Source: Ruminococcaceae bacterium UBA2656 (GTDB lineage: Bacteria; Bacillota; Clostridia; Oscillospirales; Acutalibacteraceae). Taken from it: DNA of 10,747 bases. Numbering within the stretch: position 1 is the first letter of the stretch; each line of letters begins with the position of its first letter. The notes under the pieces were generated by a model that was not told where the DNA came from, did no database searches, and worked only from the letters and a program-made list of their open reading frames with translations. The stretch is taken from assembly GCA_002359465.1 (NCBI GenBank), contig DENA01000008.1, positions 31,672-42,418 of the forward strand, in the 5' to 3' direction. The position numbers and the translations under genes were made by a program. Positions 1 to 7,309 of the stretch are shown in pieces.

Positions 1-1
1 A

Positions 2-163
2 GGGGAAAGCGGCCAGGTGGATGTTTCAAAGGCCGTTTACAACAGCAAGGCGGTGTACCCGGACTGCTGGTACAAAAAGAACGGCGGTACAAAACCGGTC
101 TGGCCGGACACTTATGAACAGGCGGTAAAAAAGGACCTTTTGTCATGGGGGGAAAAAGAATGA
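2..163 (+). CDS. 3' end of an unidentified gene (partial)
   Basis: This is an open frame running in from the left edge with 53 codons before a TGA at 161-163. The visible tail is polar and rich in Tyr, Trp and Lys (it includes VYPDCWYKKNGG and ends LLSWGEKE), with no membrane segment. I do not recognise the family. It is called as coding because the next gene's ATG (160-162) overlaps its stop codon in an ATGA arrangement, typical of translationally coupled operon genes, and because that gene's ribosome binding site lies inside this tail. The protein is truncated only by the window edge; nothing suggests a broken gene. Confidence 0.7.
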   Translation, partial: GESGQVDVSKAVYNSKAVYPDCWYKKNGGTKPVWPDTYEQAVKKDLLSWGEKE

Positions 164-657
164 ACGCGGGACTGGTGTTCTATCTTGCGCACAGAACCCT
201 GCTTTGCCAAAAAAAGATAGAAGAGACTTTAAAATTTTATGATTCCGGTATTACCGATGTGAAAATCTGCGCGAAGCAGTCGGATTTAAGCCCCGCCATG
301 GCGCACCTTCTGCGCACGCTTTCCATTGTGTTCGTGGTCGGCGACTCCCCGGAAGCCCGGCCGGACTGCGCGCCGCCGCTTTTAAAGACTTTACATATCC
401 CCGTCAAAGCGACGGGGGAACCCAAAGGCGTTTTACGCCTGAACGGCGCGGAGAAAACCGGATACCTGATTGAAAGCTTAAATCAGGCGATTGTCGTACT
501 GCCGGATATTCCGGAGGAACTCTCGCTGATGCTTTTGCCCGCCTTTGAAAGGCTCGCGCTGAAATTCTCCCTGTCCGGGGAGTTCCCTTCCGAGCCGGCG
601 GAGCCGTTTCAGCAGATGATAGAGAATTCCATGAACACTTTGAACCCGGGGGTCTGA
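160..657 (+). CDS. Small CinA/MoaB-like (molybdopterin-binding-fold) protein, degenerate
   Basis: This 165-residue soluble protein has no signal peptide. The start at 160 is preferred over an in-frame ATG at 145 because it overlaps the upstream stop (ATGA) and has a purine-rich GGGGGGA about 8 bases upstream. Residues roughly 105-140 (GYLIESLNQAIVVLPDIPEEL...) resemble the part of CinA/MoaB domains where a nucleotide-like ligand is bound and an LPGxPxEM motif follows. Here the motif reads LPDIPEEL, with Asp in place of the usual Gly. The middle (HLLRTLSIVFVVGDSPE) resembles the strand that normally leads into the TTGG(T/L)G signature, but that signature is missing. I infer a divergent and possibly non-catalytic member of the fold. 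CinA's C-terminal amidohydrolase domain is absent. The role is unknown; the next gene starts 4 bases after its stop, so it is co-transcribed with a serine hydrolase. Confidence 0.6.
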   Translation: MNAGLVFYLAHRTLLCQKKIEETLKFYDSGITDVKICAKQSDLSPAMAHLLRTLSIVFVVGDSPEARPDCAPPLLKTLHIPVKATGEPKGVLRLNGAEKTGYLIESLNQAIVVLPDIPEELSLMLLPAFERLALKFSLSGEFPSEPAEPFQQMIENSMNTLNPGV

Positions 658-661
658 ACCG

Positions 662-2470
662 ATGCTGGATTTATTGTCCCAGATGAAAACCGTTGATCTG
701 GTGGTAAAGTTTGTTCGCGGGGATATGCGCCGCATTACGCCCTATCCCTTTCTGCCGCAGAAGAAAAAGAATATTCCGAAAACGGATATCGGGGGCCTGC
801 GTTCCTCCACGCCGGAGGATGAAGGAATTTCCAGTGAATACATTGAGCAGTTTTTTGGGGAGCTTGCCGATTCCGCCGCAATCCGCCCGCACAGCGTCAT
901 GCTGCTGCGCCACGGAAAACTGATTGCACAGGGCAGCTTCAAGCCCTACTCCCCCGGCTATCCCCATATGATGTTTTCCCTTTCCAAAAGCGTGACCGGC
1001 ATGGCGGTGGGCATCGCAATGGAGGAAGGCCTTCTCTCGCTTGACGAAAAGGTCATTGACATCTTCCCTGAAAAGGGCGTCATGTTCCGCAGCCCGAGAA
1101 TCAATGGCATCACGGTCCGGCATCTGCTGAATATGACAAGCGGCATCAAGTTCAACGAGGCGGGCTCTTTTGTGGAAAAAGACTGGGTGAGGGCCTATCT
1201 GATGTCCGACTGTATTTTTGACCCCGGCAGTGAATTCAGCTACAACAGCATGAATTCCTACCTGCTCAGCGCGATTGTGCGCAAAAAGTCCGGCATGGGT
1301 CTGGTTGACTACCTGACCCCGCGCCTGTTTGCCCCGCTGGGGATAGAAGGCGTGAGCTGGGAAACCTGCCCGCTGGGAGTTGAAAAAGGCGGCTGGGGGC
1401 TTTACCTGCGCATTGCGGACATGGCGAAGCTGGGTCAGCTTTATCTGCAGGGCGGGCGCTGGACTGTTGACGGCGAAACGCGGCAGCTGGTACCCGAAGA
1501 ATGGGTTCGGGAATCCACCAGAATACAGACCCCGTCCCGTGAAAACGGCCGCCCGGTCGGCTACGGGTATCAGGTGTGGAATTTCGGCGCGAAGGACGCC
1601 TATCAGTACAACGGCGTATTCGGCCAGTATGTCATCGTGCTCCCGCAGCGCGACATGGTGGCGGCGATTACCAGCGGAAGCCAGAATCTGTTTTCAGACG
1701 TATCGCTGGAAATAGTCGAAAAATATTTTGGCGACAGCGCACAGGGGATTTCCGATCATCCACTGCCCAGAAACATCCGCGCGCTGCGCTCACTGAAAAA
1801 CCGGCTGGACAGCCTGTACGCGGTCGGTGAAACGGCGCCGAAACCGCAGAAGTACAACCCCCTTTCTCTCTTTTTCCAAAAATTCTTCCGCGGCGCGAAA
1901 GCCGACCGGCTTCCTCTTCTCGCGGCGGGAATCAACAAGCGGGAATACCGGCTGGAAAGCAGTCACGGCACGCTGCTTCCGCTGATCCTGCAGTGTGTGA
2001 CCAACAATTTTTCCGGCGGCGTCACCCGTGTTTCCTTTGGCTTTGAGCCAGGCCTGTGCAGAATCACGATGTATGACGGTGCCGACGAAAATGTGATTCT
2101 CGCCGGACTGGACGGCATTCCCCGCCGCTGTGAAGTTTCACTCAACGGCGACATGTACACGGTGGGAACCACCGCAAAGCTGACCACCGACGAAGAAGAC
2201 CGCACCATTTTGATTCTGTACATCTCCTATATTGAAACGCCCAGCCTGCGCGTTATGAAGTTTATTTTCTACGGGGAAAAGCTGCTGATCCGTTTTTACG
2301 AACATCCAAGTGTGGAGGCCGCGTCGAAAATGCTGTTCGGGCTGGTCGGCGGGAGCGGAAATTCCATCGACAAAATGTTGATTGACGCTATTTCACAGCA
2401 GCGAATGGCCGACCGTGTGGAAACGATTATGATGCCCCGCGCAAAGGGAACCGTGTGTGAAAAGACATAA
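662..2470 (+). CDS. Beta-lactamase-family serine hydrolase (class C / penicillin-binding-protein fold)
   Basis: This 602-residue protein has the hallmarks of the beta-lactamase/DD-peptidase/esterase superfamily. The SxxK nucleophile motif is S106-L-S-K109 in MFSLSKSVTG, followed by the typical EEGLLSLDEKV and VRHLLNMTSGI segments. The YxS/YxN motif is Y194-N-S196, and a likely third-motif region is NGVFGQ around 317-322. The fold covers roughly residues 45-360; about 200 further residues form a beta-rich C-terminal extension of unknown job. No signal peptide or membrane span is visible, so a cytoplasmic location is likely. Substrate cannot be deduced: members include esterases, D-amino-acid peptidases and amide hydrolases, and a resistance beta-lactamase is unlikely. 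The start has a GGGGG element 9 bases upstream inside the preceding gene, and the gap to that gene is 4 bases. It is the last gene of its operon; its TAA touches the terminator stem. Confidence 0.9.
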   Translation: MLDLLSQMKTVDLVVKFVRGDMRRITPYPFLPQKKKNIPKTDIGGLRSSTPEDEGISSEYIEQFFGELADSAAIRPHSVMLLRHGKLIAQGSFKPYSPGYPHMMFSLSKSVTGMAVGIAMEEGLLSLDEKVIDIFPEKGVMFRSPRINGITVRHLLNMTSGIKFNEAGSFVEKDWVRAYLMSDCIFDPGSEFSYNSMNSYLLSAIVRKKSGMGLVDYLTPRLFAPLGIEGVSWETCPLGVEKGGWGLYLRIADMAKLGQLYLQGGRWTVDGETRQLVPEEWVRESTRIQTPSRENGRPVGYGYQVWNFGAKDAYQYNGVFGQYVIVLPQRDMVAAITSGSQNLFSDVSLEIVEKYFGDSAQGISDHPLPRNIRALRSLKNRLDSLYAVGETAPKPQKYNPLSLFFQKFFRGAKADRLPLLAAGINKREYRLESSHGTLLPLILQCVTNNFSGGVTRVSFGFEPGLCRITMYDGADENVILAGLDGIPRRCEVSLNGDMYTVGTTAKLTTDEEDRTILILYISYIETPSLRVMKFIFYGEKLLIRFYEHPSVEAASKMLFGLVGGSGNSIDKMLIDAISQQRMADRVETIMMPRAKGTVCEKT

Positions 2471-2503
2471 AAACGGCGGAACCGGATTGGTTCCGCCGTT
2501 TTT
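2469..2503. terminator. Strong intrinsic terminator, probably bidirectional
   Basis: A perfect 15-bp inverted repeat (2469-2483 with 2489-2503) encloses a 5-base loop GGATT. The stem core is CGGCGGAACC, flanked by AAAAA on the left and TTTTT on the right, so it can end transcription on both strands. It immediately follows the serine hydrolase stop codon. It also lies 41 bases beyond the stop of the opposing protease gene, for which no other terminator is visible. Confidence 0.9.
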
Positions 2504-2522
2504 ATAAAAGAAGGGAGTATTT

Positions 2523-2558
2523 ATGAAAAAGTTTGTCGTAATCTTATTTACCGGTTGA
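2523..2558 (+). other. 11-codon open frame with a good ribosome binding site (possible gene remnant)
   Basis: AAGGGAG at about 2511-2517 sits 5-6 bases before an ATG that opens MKKFVVILFTG and then stops. A Lys-Lys start followed by hydrophobic residues looks like the beginning of a signal peptide. The frame runs into the 3' end of the opposing protease gene and lies just after a terminator, so it is probably not transcribed from upstream. It may be the stump of a gene lost by deletion, or chance. No function is claimed. Confidence 0.2.
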
Positions 2559-3947
2559 CTGGGCCAGCTTTACCGTCGCGGTGAAGCTTTCTCCTGTCAA
2601 CGAGCTCGTCACGTTCAGTGTGACCGTACTTCCGGGTATTTTTGTGTTAATTACCCCGGTGATCACATTCTGGCTTGTTACTGCCTTGCCGTCGATTTTT
2701 GTGATGACATCACCCTTTTTAATGCCGGCGGATGTAACCGCCGCGTTTGTTACGGAGTTGACGTACATACCGACCGGCAGGTTGTAGAAGCGGGAAGTCA
2801 TCGAATCGATAAACTGACCGGAAATACCGAGTACCGCTCTGTCTTTTACGTAACCGTACTGTTTCAGATCACTGATCACAGGCTGCGCCACGTTGATGGG
2901 GATGGAGAAACCAAGCCCCTCATAGCCGGTCGCGACAATTTTAGAGGAGTTGATACCGATGACCTGACCGTACATATTGACCAGCGCGCCGCCGGAATTG
3001 CCCGGGTTAATGGCGGCATCGGTCTGGATGCATTTCATGGTATAGCCTGTGTCGGAGTTTGTAATTTCACGGTTCAGCGCGGACACGTAGCCGACGGTTA
3101 CGCTGGAGTTGAACTCCATGCCGCCCGGATTGCCGATTGCCATAACGGTATCCGCAACCTTCAGGTCGTCGGAGGAACCGAACTCCGCCGCGGTCAGGCC
3201 CGTGGCACTGATCTTGATGACGGCCAGATCGGTTACGCTGTCGCTGCCGATCAGTTTCGCCTCATATTTTGTACCGTTTGATAAAATCACCTTGATGGTA
3301 GACGCGCCGTCCACCACATGCGCGTTGGTAATGATGTAACCGTCGCCGGTTGCGATGATGCCGGAGCCCTCGCTTGTCGGATTGACGGCGCTGTCTTCCC
3401 CGCTGCCGCCTGCCGCCGTGCCGGCGCCGTTTCCGCCCATTGTATATTGGGTGTTCTGGCCCAGCTGGTAATTCTGGATACAGACAACCGACGGCACCAC
3501 CTTTTCGGCAATCTGCTGCTTGGTCAGCTCACCGGTCACTGCGGCGGTATTGGTTGTGCCGCTGTTGACCAGCTTGGTGACGGTAAACGCGGGATTGCTG
3601 GAGCCGGTGTTGCCCAGCTTGACGTATCCGCTGTTAACCAGCGCCGCAAACCCGGTAATGGAGCCGGCTGATATCATCAGACAGCACATGACCGCCGCCA
3701 GCACTTTTACAAAAATTTTTTTGCCGCGCTTTTTTTGGTGCGGTTCCTGAAATCCCGCGGAAACCTGCCGGGGAACGGACGGCTGTTCCCAGCTGTAAAC
3801 CGGCTGTTCGTTCGCCGGCTTGCTGTAATGGTAAAAATCCCCCTGCCATTCGGTCTGGTCCGCACTTCTGTGTTCTGTTTCCCCGTTATTTAAATCACGA
3901 TTTGACAAATTTTTATTTTTCTCATCATCTGCAAATGGATGAAACAT
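2544..3947 (-). CDS. HtrA/DegP-like S1C serine protease, membrane-anchored, with PDZ domain
   Basis: This protein would degrade or process misfolded proteins outside the membrane, as HtrA-family proteases do. Numbering is from the start chosen here (467 residues). Residues 1-77 are a polar, Gln/Asn-rich cytoplasmic tail ending in a Lys/Arg cluster, and 78-104 are a single membrane anchor. A flexible Gly/Ser/Thr-rich linker follows, then a trypsin-like domain with the complete triad: H210 in TNAHVVD, D240 in VTDLAVIKI and S318 in GNSGGAL. A C-terminal PDZ domain spans about 370-462 (GIKKGDVITKIDGKAV). An ATG at 3956 lies in frame, but the AAAGGA element abuts it directly; the same element is 9 bases from the ATG at 3947, so 3947 is preferred. 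Members in Firmicutes usually belong to envelope-stress responses. No convincing promoter was found upstream. A specific htrA/htrB/yyxA name is not justified. Confidence 0.93.
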   Translation of the reverse strand: MFHPFADDEKNKNLSNRDLNNGETEHRSADQTEWQGDFYHYSKPANEQPVYSWEQPSVPRQVSAGFQEPHQKKRGKKIFVKVLAAVMCCLMISAGSITGFAALVNSGYVKLGNTGSSNPAFTVTKLVNSGTTNTAAVTGELTKQQIAEKVVPSVVCIQNYQLGQNTQYTMGGNGAGTAAGGSGEDSAVNPTSEGSGIIATGDGYIITNAHVVDGASTIKVILSNGTKYEAKLIGSDSVTDLAVIKISATGLTAAEFGSSDDLKVADTVMAIGNPGGMEFNSSVTVGYVSALNREITNSDTGYTMKCIQTDAAINPGNSGGALVNMYGQVIGINSSKIVATGYEGLGFSIPINVAQPVISDLKQYGYVKDRAVLGISGQFIDSMTSRFYNLPVGMYVNSVTNAAVTSAGIKKGDVITKIDGKAVTSQNVITGVINTKIPGSTVTLNVTSSLTGESFTATVKLAQSTGK

Positions 3948-4160
3948 CAAAATCATTCCTTTCAGCGGTTATTTGCTTGCTGTGATTGTTATTATGCCTG
4001 TATTGTGTGAAAAGGGTGTGATGATTAGTTTATATTTTTATGATATTTTCAAGAAAAATATGTAACGCGGATTTAACCAAATTATGAATGCGCAAAGGGA
4101 ATTTACAGCAATCCCAAAAATGCAGTGGAATCAATTTTGTTATCTCCCTCGCGAAAAATA

Positions 4161-4169
4161 TGCTATGAT
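4161..4169 (+). promoter_or_regulatory. Extended -10 promoter element for cobO
   Basis: TGCTATGAT is a good extended -10 (TGn followed by TATGAT at 4164-4169). The sequence about 18 bases upstream (TTATCT) is a weak -35, which extended -10 promoters tolerate. Transcription would begin near 4176, about 37 bases before the chosen cobO start. This excludes the longer in-frame start at 4084. Confidence 0.55.
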
Positions 4170-4212
4170 AGATAGTATCAGAAAAATATTTGAACGGATG
4201 GAGTTGCATGTG

Positions 4213-4737
4213 ATGAACGGACTGACTCATGTTTACTGCGGCGACGGGAAAGGAAAAACCACCGCCGCCGTCGGTCTTGGCGTGCGCGCCTGCGGAAGCG
4301 GAAAACGGGTGCTGATGGTGCAGTTCTTAAAAGGGAACAGCTCCAGCGAGCTGATTGTGCTCAGGCAGCTGAAAAATTTCAGCGTACTGCCCGCCCCGGC
4401 CAGCATCAAATTTACCTTTCAAATGACAAAACGCGAGCTGGAGGAGACGGCCGTTCTCTGCGGCAATCTGTTCTGCAAAGCAGTCTCCGCCGTCAACGCG
4501 GGGGACTGCGACCTGCTGATTCTGGACGAGGTCTTCGGCGCGGTGAACTGCGGCCTGCTTGACAACGGGATGCTGACGGACCTAATAAAAAACAAGCCCC
4601 AGAATGTGGAGCTTGTTCTGACAGGGCGCGACCCAAAACCGGACGTTCTGGAACTTGCCGATTATGTTTCCGAAATTAAAAAAGTGAAGCATCCCTTTGA
4701 CAGGGATATCCCCGCCCGCCGGGGCATCGAATTTTAA
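4213..4737 (+). CDS. cobO: ATP:corrinoid adenosyltransferase (CobA/CobO/BtuR family)
   Basis: The enzyme transfers the adenosyl group of ATP to cob(I)alamin or cobinamide, giving adenosylcobalamin in the cytoplasm. The reading frame is open from 4084, but the start at 4213 is favoured. It has GGAG 9 bases upstream, lies downstream of the promoter at 4161-4169, and gives 174 residues, normal for the family. The N-terminus carries the family's characteristic P-loop G10-D-G-K-G-K-T-T17. A Walker-B-like LLILDE sits at 101-106, ELVLTGRDP around 133-141, and the usual ending (HPFDRDIPARRGIEF) closes the chain. The gene converges on nrdJ with only 7 bases between the two stop codons. No hairpin fits in that gap, so the two transcripts probably overlap at their 3' ends. 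NrdJ needs the cofactor made here. Confidence 0.92.
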   Translation: MNGLTHVYCGDGKGKTTAAVGLGVRACGSGKRVLMVQFLKGNSSSELIVLRQLKNFSVLPAPASIKFTFQMTKRELEETAVLCGNLFCKAVSAVNAGDCDLLILDEVFGAVNCGLLDNGMLTDLIKNKPQNVELVLTGRDPKPDVLELADYVSEIKKVKHPFDRDIPARRGIEF

Positions 4738-4744
4738 ACGCACA

Positions 4745-6997
4745 TCAGCCGCACCGGGAGTACCCGCACTGGCGGCACATGACGCAGCCGCCCTCGTGTT
4801 CCAGCTTCGCGCCGCACTCCGGGCAGAAGTGCATTTTTCCCGGGGTATCATCCGCGGTCCTTTTTACCGGTTCCGGCTTCTTCGGCGAAGGCGCGGGCCA
4901 TTTGCCCAGCTGAACCTGCTCTTTATAGACGCGTTCAATGGCCTTTGCAATCGCGTCCGGACAGGAGGTGCATTTCAGGCCCGGCTGGCGGATGGTTGAC
5001 GGGCAGCGGATGCCCCTGAGCTGGTCGACAATGCTTTCCACCTCCAGACCGCTGCGCAGGGCAATGGACGCAAGGCGCGCGGTTGCCTCGGACTGCGAAG
5101 GGCATCCGCCGGCTTTTCCGGTGTTGGTGAACACCTCGCAGATTCCCTTGTCATCGTAATTGACGGTAATATACAGATTGCCGCAGCCGATTTTCACCCG
5201 CTCCGTAATCCCCATCACCGTATCCGGGCGCGGGCGCGGCACAATTTGGCCATGCTCCGGCGCTTCCGCGGCGGGCTGGCCTTCTTTTTTTACCTGCCCG
5301 ATATTGAGCACCTGCTCGGCGCGGCTGCCGTCGCGGTAAATGGTCACACCCTTGCAGTCCAGATGGAACGCCAGCGAATACACATGCGCGACATCCTCCC
5401 GCGTGGCGTCTTTTGAAAAGTTCACCGTTTTGGAAACCGCGTTGTCCGTTCCTTTCTGGAACGCCGCCTGCATGCGGATGTGGTATTCCGGGCTGATATC
5501 GTGCGCCGAAACAAACACGCGGCGCAGGTCCTCCGGCAGTTCCGCAATATGGGCGATGGTGCCCTCTTTGGCAATGCGCTTCATCAGTTCATCGGAGTAC
5601 AGCCCCCGCTTTACCAGTTCGGCCTTTAAAATCGGGTTGACCTCTATCATTTCCGTACCGTCCATGATGTTGCGGATGTAAACATAGCCGAAAACCGGTT
5701 CCACGCCGCTGGAACAATCCGCAATAATGGAAAGGGTGCCGGTCGGCGCGATCGTGGTAATCGTTCCGTTGCGCAGCGGCCTTTCCTGCGGCAGGGTGCT
5801 TTCCCCGAACAGCGGAAACGCGCCGCGTGTTTGTGCCAGCGCCGCGCTTTCCTCCCGCCCGCGCTCCGTAATGAATGTCATAACCTTTTCGCCCAGTGCG
5901 ATTGCCTCGTCGGAATTATACGGAATTCCCATTTTCAGCAGGCTGTCGGCCCAGCCCATCACGCCCAGCCCGATCTTCCGCGTCTGTTTGGTAACACGGT
6001 CAATATTTTCAAGCGGATATTTATTGGCGTCAATGACATTGTCCAGAAAATGCACCGCATTTTTTACGGTCTCCCCAAGCTTGTCCCAGTCAAATTCCTG
6101 CTTTTCTCCCGCCGTTTTGAGCATCTTTAAAAGATTGATGGAACCGAGATTGCAGGATTCGTACGGCAGCAGCGGCTGCTCCCCGCAGGGGTTGGTGGAC
6201 TCGATTTCTCCCTGAGCCGGGACAACGTTGTCCCGGTTCAGACGGTCAAGAAAAATAATGCCCGGCTCCCCGTTGCGCCACGCGGCGTCGACAATATGGT
6301 CGAATACCGTGCGGGCGTGTAGCCTGGAAACCGCCTTTTTCGTATGGGGGTCAATCAGTTCATAGTCGGTGTCTTTTTCCACCGCCTCCATGAATTTTTC
6401 GGTCAGGCCGACGGAAATATTAAAGTTGTTGATTTCGTTGTTATTGGCCTTGCAGTCGATAAAATCGAGGATATCCGGATGGTCGATGCGCAGAATCCCC
6501 ATATTCGCGCCGCGCCGCGTTCCGCCCTGCTTTACGGCCTCCGTAGCCATGTTGAACACCTTCATAAAGCTGATCGGCCCGGAAGCAACGCCGCCCGTTG
6601 AGTTGACCGTGCTGCCCTGCTGGCGAAGACGCGAAAACGAAAAGCCTGTGCCGCCGCCGGATTTGTGTATCAGCGCGGCCTGCTTGATCGCCTCAAATAT
6701 ATCCTCCATGCTGTCCGCAACGGGCAGAACAAAGCACGCCGAAAGCTGCCCGAGCGGCCGCCCTGCGTTCATCAGCGTGGGGGAATTCGGCAGAAACTCC
6801 AGTTCCTCCATCATATGAAAGAAGATTTCCTCCGTCTTTTTCTCGTCGGCGTCTGCATCGTGCAGCTTGTCCGGCGCCGCGATTGCAGCGGCTACACGGT
6901 GAAACAGGCCCTCCACGGTTTCTGTTGTTTCCCCTTTTTCATTTTTTATCAGGTATCTCTTTTTTAGCACCGTCAATGCATTCTGTGAGATGGTCAT
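4745..6997 (-). CDS. nrdJ: Adenosylcobalamin-dependent (class II) ribonucleotide reductase
   Basis: The enzyme reduces ribonucleotides to deoxyribonucleotides for DNA synthesis, using a thiyl radical generated from adenosylcobalamin and needing no oxygen. Numbering is from the start chosen here (750 residues). The ten-stranded barrel signatures are clear: NSPTLMNAGR (71-80), GQLSACF with redox Cys88, SGGGTGFSFSRLR (113-124) and GGTRRGANMG (158-167). The active site is N269-P-C271-G-E273, with Cys271 the thiyl-radical residue. Cys282 in SCNLGSINLL is Cys88's redox partner. The C-terminus ends in a Cys-rich ribbon (C725, C728, C738, C741, C744, C749). The start at 6997 has AAGGA 9 bases upstream; the longer frame to 7066 would begin upstream of the promoter's -10 and is rejected. 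Expression is probably under NrdR control. No inserted intein or intron was noticed. Confidence 0.96.
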   Translation of the reverse strand: MTISQNALTVLKKRYLIKNEKGETTETVEGLFHRVAAAIAAPDKLHDADADEKKTEEIFFHMMEELEFLPNSPTLMNAGRPLGQLSACFVLPVADSMEDIFEAIKQAALIHKSGGGTGFSFSRLRQQGSTVNSTGGVASGPISFMKVFNMATEAVKQGGTRRGANMGILRIDHPDILDFIDCKANNNEINNFNISVGLTEKFMEAVEKDTDYELIDPHTKKAVSRLHARTVFDHIVDAAWRNGEPGIIFLDRLNRDNVVPAQGEIESTNPCGEQPLLPYESCNLGSINLLKMLKTAGEKQEFDWDKLGETVKNAVHFLDNVIDANKYPLENIDRVTKQTRKIGLGVMGWADSLLKMGIPYNSDEAIALGEKVMTFITERGREESAALAQTRGAFPLFGESTLPQERPLRNGTITTIAPTGTLSIIADCSSGVEPVFGYVYIRNIMDGTEMIEVNPILKAELVKRGLYSDELMKRIAKEGTIAHIAELPEDLRRVFVSAHDISPEYHIRMQAAFQKGTDNAVSKTVNFSKDATREDVAHVYSLAFHLDCKGVTIYRDGSRAEQVLNIGQVKKEGQPAAEAPEHGQIVPRPRPDTVMGITERVKIGCGNLYITVNYDDKGICEVFTNTGKAGGCPSQSEATARLASIALRSGLEVESIVDQLRGIRCPSTIRQPGLKCTSCPDAIAKAIERVYKEQVQLGKWPAPSPKKPEPVKRTADDTPGKMHFCPECGAKLEHEGGCVMCRQCGYSRCG

Positions 6998-7026
6998 GTT
7001 CACGATTCCTTCCCTATCCATTTTTG

Positions 7027-7042
7027 ATACTATATATTGTAT
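7027..7042. promoter_or_regulatory. NrdR box 1 (over the nrdJ -10)
   Basis: ATACTATATATTGTAT matches 14 of 16 positions of the published NrdR-box consensus acaCwAtATaTwGtgt. It forms a near-perfect palindrome that covers the -10 element, so NrdR bound here would block polymerase. NrdR is the zinc-finger/ATP-cone repressor of ribonucleotide reductase genes; its gene is not in this window. Confidence 0.8.
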
Positions 7043-7063
7043 CATATCCATTTGATAAGTCAA
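7036..7063 (-). promoter_or_regulatory. Sigma-A-type promoter of nrdJ
   Basis: Read on the minus strand, the -35 is TTGACT (7058-7063) and the -10 is TACAAT (7036-7041), with a 16-base spacer. TGA directly before the -10 gives an extended -10. The predicted start near 7029 leaves a leader of about 30 bases before the ATG at 6997. Confidence 0.85.
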
Positions 7064-7073
7064 CATATTGTGA
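7058..7073. promoter_or_regulatory. NrdR box 2 (over the nrdJ -35)
   Basis: AGTCAACATATTGTGA matches 12 of 16 positions of the NrdR consensus. It starts exactly 31 bp from box 1, about three helical turns, which is the usual spacing of tandem NrdR boxes. It covers the -35 hexamer and the sequence upstream of it. It is weaker than box 1; the spacing is the main argument. Confidence 0.7.
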
Positions 7074-7309
7074 ATCTTTTATCCAATAATAACCATTATA
7101 ATTTTAGCTTCTTCCTCAGAACACGTATTCCGCTATTGGCAGGCCAATTTTTATTCATACGTACAAATGAGACATTTGAGATCATACAATTGGTAGGTTT
7201 GCGGGAGCATACTAATCGGTGTTATTGTATATTATATCTATAATTCACCCATTAGCTTATTTAATTTTCCTACAATTTTAATAAATATTCGGCTATAATA
7301 CCGATATCA
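7074..7309. other. AT-rich divergent spacer without a recognisable gene
   Basis: This stretch separates the divergently transcribed nrdJ and the permease cassette. No reading frame here has a convincing ribosome binding site or a recognisable product. It contains two inverted repeats. ATTGGC-AG-GCCAAT (7135-7148) is followed by a short T run, and CAAATG-AGA-CATTTG occupies 7164-7178. A TATAAT at 7294-7299 is a possible -10 for the cassette but lacks a good -35. I see no riboswitch fold or tRNA-like structure. Confidence 0.5.

Noticed and set aside
3318..3671. Long plus-strand open frame opposite the protease gene.
   Set aside because: It is a shadow of the well-supported minus-strand protease; the catalytic motifs prove the coding strand.
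3957..4080. Promoter for the HtrA-like protease on the minus strand.
   Set aside because: Several AT-rich hexamers (for example TATAAA and CATAAT) are present, but none has a plausible -35 at 16-18 bases.
4084..4212. N-terminal extension of cobO by 43 codons.
   Set aside because: The extension contains the promoter (-10 at 4164-4169), is not typical of the family, and a better start with GGAG exists at 4213.
4700..4745. GC-rich hairpin CCCCG...CGGGG near the end of cobO as a terminator.
   Set aside because: The stem is 5 bp, lies inside the coding sequence and is not followed directly by a T run.
7200..7225. ACTAATCGGT within the spacer, reminiscent of the 3' end of clostridial 23S rRNA.
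   Set aside because: The match is only about ten bases; the flanking sequence does not follow rRNA on either side.
7037..7243. A 68-codon open frame across the nrdJ promoter and spacer.
   Set aside because: It overlies the nrdJ promoter and both NrdR boxes, has no ribosome binding site and gives no recognisable protein.
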